The notes under the pieces: generated by a model
Databases searched by the model: none
Seen by the model: the letters and a program-made list of their open reading frames with translations, nothing else
What the model was told of the DNA's origin: nothing
Assembly (NCBI GenBank): GCA_039186015.1
Contig: JBCDAH010000070.1
Location: 1-24,072 of the forward strand
From: JBCBWG01 sp039186015
GTDB lineage: Bacteria > Pseudomonadota > Alphaproteobacteria > Rhizobiales > Hyphomicrobiaceae
Direction: 5' to 3'
DNA: 24,072 bases
In this document: in pieces, positions 22,464 through 24,072 of the stretch
Layout: each line of letters begins with the position of its first letter
Numbering within the stretch: position 1 is the first letter of the stretch
Made by a program: the position numbers and the translations under genes

Positions 22464-24072
22464 TTACACCCAGAAGTACCCGCGAACGGCGCTAACGATG
22501 TCTCGGATCATCAGCCAGCCGAGTGGTGCCGATCCGTTGTCGACACGCGCCAAGCCCTCCATCCCGGCCCGCATGCCCGGTGTCTCGTTCTCGACCAACT
22601 GGCCTTCAACGCGAAACACGGTGCGTCCGGCGACCACTTCAGCGCTCGGGTAAATGTGCGCGATCACGAACTGATGTTGCAGGCCCGGCGTTGCGGCCAG
22701 TGCAAAACTTCCCTTTTGTCCGTGTTCCAGCTTCAAGATCTTGTCGTCCGGCACAAGAATTTCAATGCGCACGTCGCCCGTACTTGCAATCTCAAACAGT
22801 TTCTGCCCGCGGGACACCATGGTGCCGGCCCGCATTTGGACTTCGGAAACCGCAACCACGCCGTCAATCTGCGGCCGGATATCCGCCAGCGATTTCCGGT
22901 ATTCGAGAAGCTTCAACTCGGACTTTGCTATTTTGACTTTGAGTTGCGCCTTCCGTAACCGGGCAGGATCATGTGCGGCACGCGCATCCGAGAGTTCCGC
23001 GTTCGCCGACGAGAGTTGGGCTTGATACTTCGATATGCGAAGCGCAATGTCGTGCGTAGAGAGCGATGCCAGTATTGTCTTGCCGGCCTCCACGCGATCA
23101 TCCACTTTCATATGGACGCGGTCGAGAACACCATCAAAGGGTGCGGTTACGATACGCTGTTGTTTCGAGAGCAAGCGCATCGGTGCTTCGACGCGATCGG
23201 GAAACGGCACAGCGGCAAACAGCGCGACGATCGCTGTCGCTGAGCCGGCAACACGCCAGTCGGTCATGGCGGTTCGCACGCTCGCGAACCGCTCACCAAG
23301 CGTCGGTGGACCCATGTCAATCGCAAGAAATCGACTGAACGTTTCAGCGATCTTGGCCATTGCCTCAACGGACGCGCGGTCGTCGATTGCAACACGACTG
23401 GCGAATGCGTGCGACGGCGTTCCATCAAGCCACGCAAGTACGATGACCCATGCACCGTGTTGGTGCGTCGATGTGGCGACGGCGGCCTCATTCTCCGTTG
23501 GCGCGTCCGATGTCATCGCGTTCTGAATCGCGCGCGCTAAATCCGCGGCCGACGCCGAAGTCGCGCTGGGCTTGCCGACACCGCTAAAGACAAGATCGTG
23601 CACGTTGCCGCCGCGCAGGCGCGCGATGGCAAGCTGCTTGAGCTGCCGGCTTCTGGCGACAGCATCGACGAACTTCTGGTTGCGCCGCGCTCTTGGCTCA
23701 CGCTGGCACAAGTCCGAGATCATCTGCAGATCGCCCAATCGGTCATGCGTTGGTGATGTCGTCTGGCCGCCTTGGGACAAGGCACGATAGAGCGCCGCCA
23801 AGAGTTCGAGGCGTTCATAGGCGAGAGCGGTCGAAAACGGTGTGGACGGCCCAAGTTCCACGATCAAGAATCTGAGCGATGCAACCCGCTCATCCTCGAC
23901 GAGAGGCACAACGAGCCTCTCGTGCCCGTGCTCTGCGTGCGCCAGGCTGCAACGCGTCACCGATTTGCAGGCGGCATAGGCCATGTAATCGGCAGCTGAG
24001 ATCGGGCTGGGGCTTGTGTCAGGTGACACAGCGATTGAGATGGGAAGAGGTTGTTCGCTTGCGCCAAATGCC
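22464..24072 (-). CDS. HlyD-family periplasmic adaptor with N-terminal cytoplasmic (GAF-like) region, 5' end beyond window
   Basis: A partial CDS: the frame stays open to the right edge, reading ...GASEQPLPISIAVSPDTSPSP before the first in-window GTG (24029), so the true start lies outside. The visible ~536 residues comprise a GAF-like region of ~250 residues (RLVVPLVEDERVASLRFLIV, LAYERLELLAALYRAL), one membrane span (VAGSATAIVALFAAVPF), a biotinyl/lipoyl-type half motif (VTAPFDGVLDRVHMKVDDRV), an alpha-hairpin coiled coil (YQAQLSSANAELSDARAA...), the second lipoyl half (IDGVVAVSEVQMRAGTMVSRG), a beta-barrel and a C-terminal RGYFW end. Adaptors of this form serve type I export or M50-peptidase-linked systems; partner genes are probably to the right of the window. 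Confidence 0.85.
   Translation of the reverse strand, partial: AFGASEQPLPISIAVSPDTSPSPISAADYMAYAACKSVTRCSLAHAEHGHERLVVPLVEDERVASLRFLIVELGPSTPFSTALAYERLELLAALYRALSQGGQTTSPTHDRLGDLQMISDLCQREPRARRNQKFVDAVARSRQLKQLAIARLRGGNVHDLVFSGVGKPSATSASAADLARAIQNAMTSDAPTENEAAVATSTHQHGAWVIVLAWLDGTPSHAFASRVAIDDRASVEAMAKIAETFSRFLAIDMGPPTLGERFASVRTAMTDWRVAGSATAIVALFAAVPFPDRVEAPMRLLSKQQRIVTAPFDGVLDRVHMKVDDRVEAGKTILASLSTHDIALRISKYQAQLSSANAELSDARAAHDPARLRKAQLKVKIAKSELKLLEYRKSLADIRPQIDGVVAVSEVQMRAGTMVSRGQKLFEIASTGDVRIEILVPDDKILKLEHGQKGSFALAATPGLQHQFVIAHIYPSAEVVAGRTVFRVEGQLVENETPGMRAGMEGLARVDNGSAPLGWLMIRDIVSAVRGYFWV

Noticed and set aside
22170..22958. 262-residue plus-strand open frame
   Set aside because: Most of it is antisense to the HlyD-type gene and has no domain, signal or good ribosome site.

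Overview
The window is GC-rich proteobacterial DNA, most likely from an alphaproteobacterium. The evidence is the mix of genes: a type II secretion (T2SS) set with a short GspC/GspN-type protein, a SARP-like regulator fused to TPRs, an SBP56/methanethiol-oxidase-type protein, and a phage-type Gp49-like protein in a chromosomal setting. No rRNA, tRNA, CRISPR array or intact insertion sequence was seen.

Bases 1-11691 are almost entirely one T2SS cluster in alternating orientations. A small putative secreted protein (minus) is followed by a short prepilin peptidase gspO (plus). Then comes a minus-strand block gspE-F-H-I-J in transcription order, a divergent plus-strand block gspL-M-C/N-D-K, and gspG alone on the minus strand, tail to tail with gspK. 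Stop and start codons overlap at gspE/F, gspF/H, gspH/I and gspI/J, and also at gspM/C, so these units look tightly co-translated. Together they supply the ATPase (E), inner-membrane platform (F, L, M, C/N), outer-membrane secretin (D), major pseudopilin (G), minor pseudopilins (H, I, J, K) and processing peptidase (O). This is close to a full machine.

Bases 11743-13273 hold a 3-hydroxyisobutyrate-dehydrogenase-family gene and, overlapping its stop by 4 bases, the decayed N-terminal stub of a CaiB/BaiF CoA-transferase gene. The stub has an early stop and a frameshift, and the rest of the gene is missing.

Bases 13274-18722 form the most unusual locus. A SARP-like winged-helix/TPR regulator (minus) is divergent from a two-gene unit. 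The first gene encodes a soluble PAP2/vanadium-haloperoxidase-superfamily enzyme with an N-terminal run of Gly-Gly-Glu triplets. The second encodes a large S8 subtilase with no signal peptide. The shared intergenic region carries GCGCTAA heptamers 11 bp apart, the layout known for SARP operators. I could not name this as a described system, and it is the best candidate for a new one.

Bases 18940-21023 encode an SBP56-family protein and an overlapping or adjacent polytopic membrane protein. Bases 21607-24072 hold a Gp49-like small protein and a HlyD-type adaptor with an N-terminal cytoplasmic region. The adaptor's 5' end lies beyond the window.
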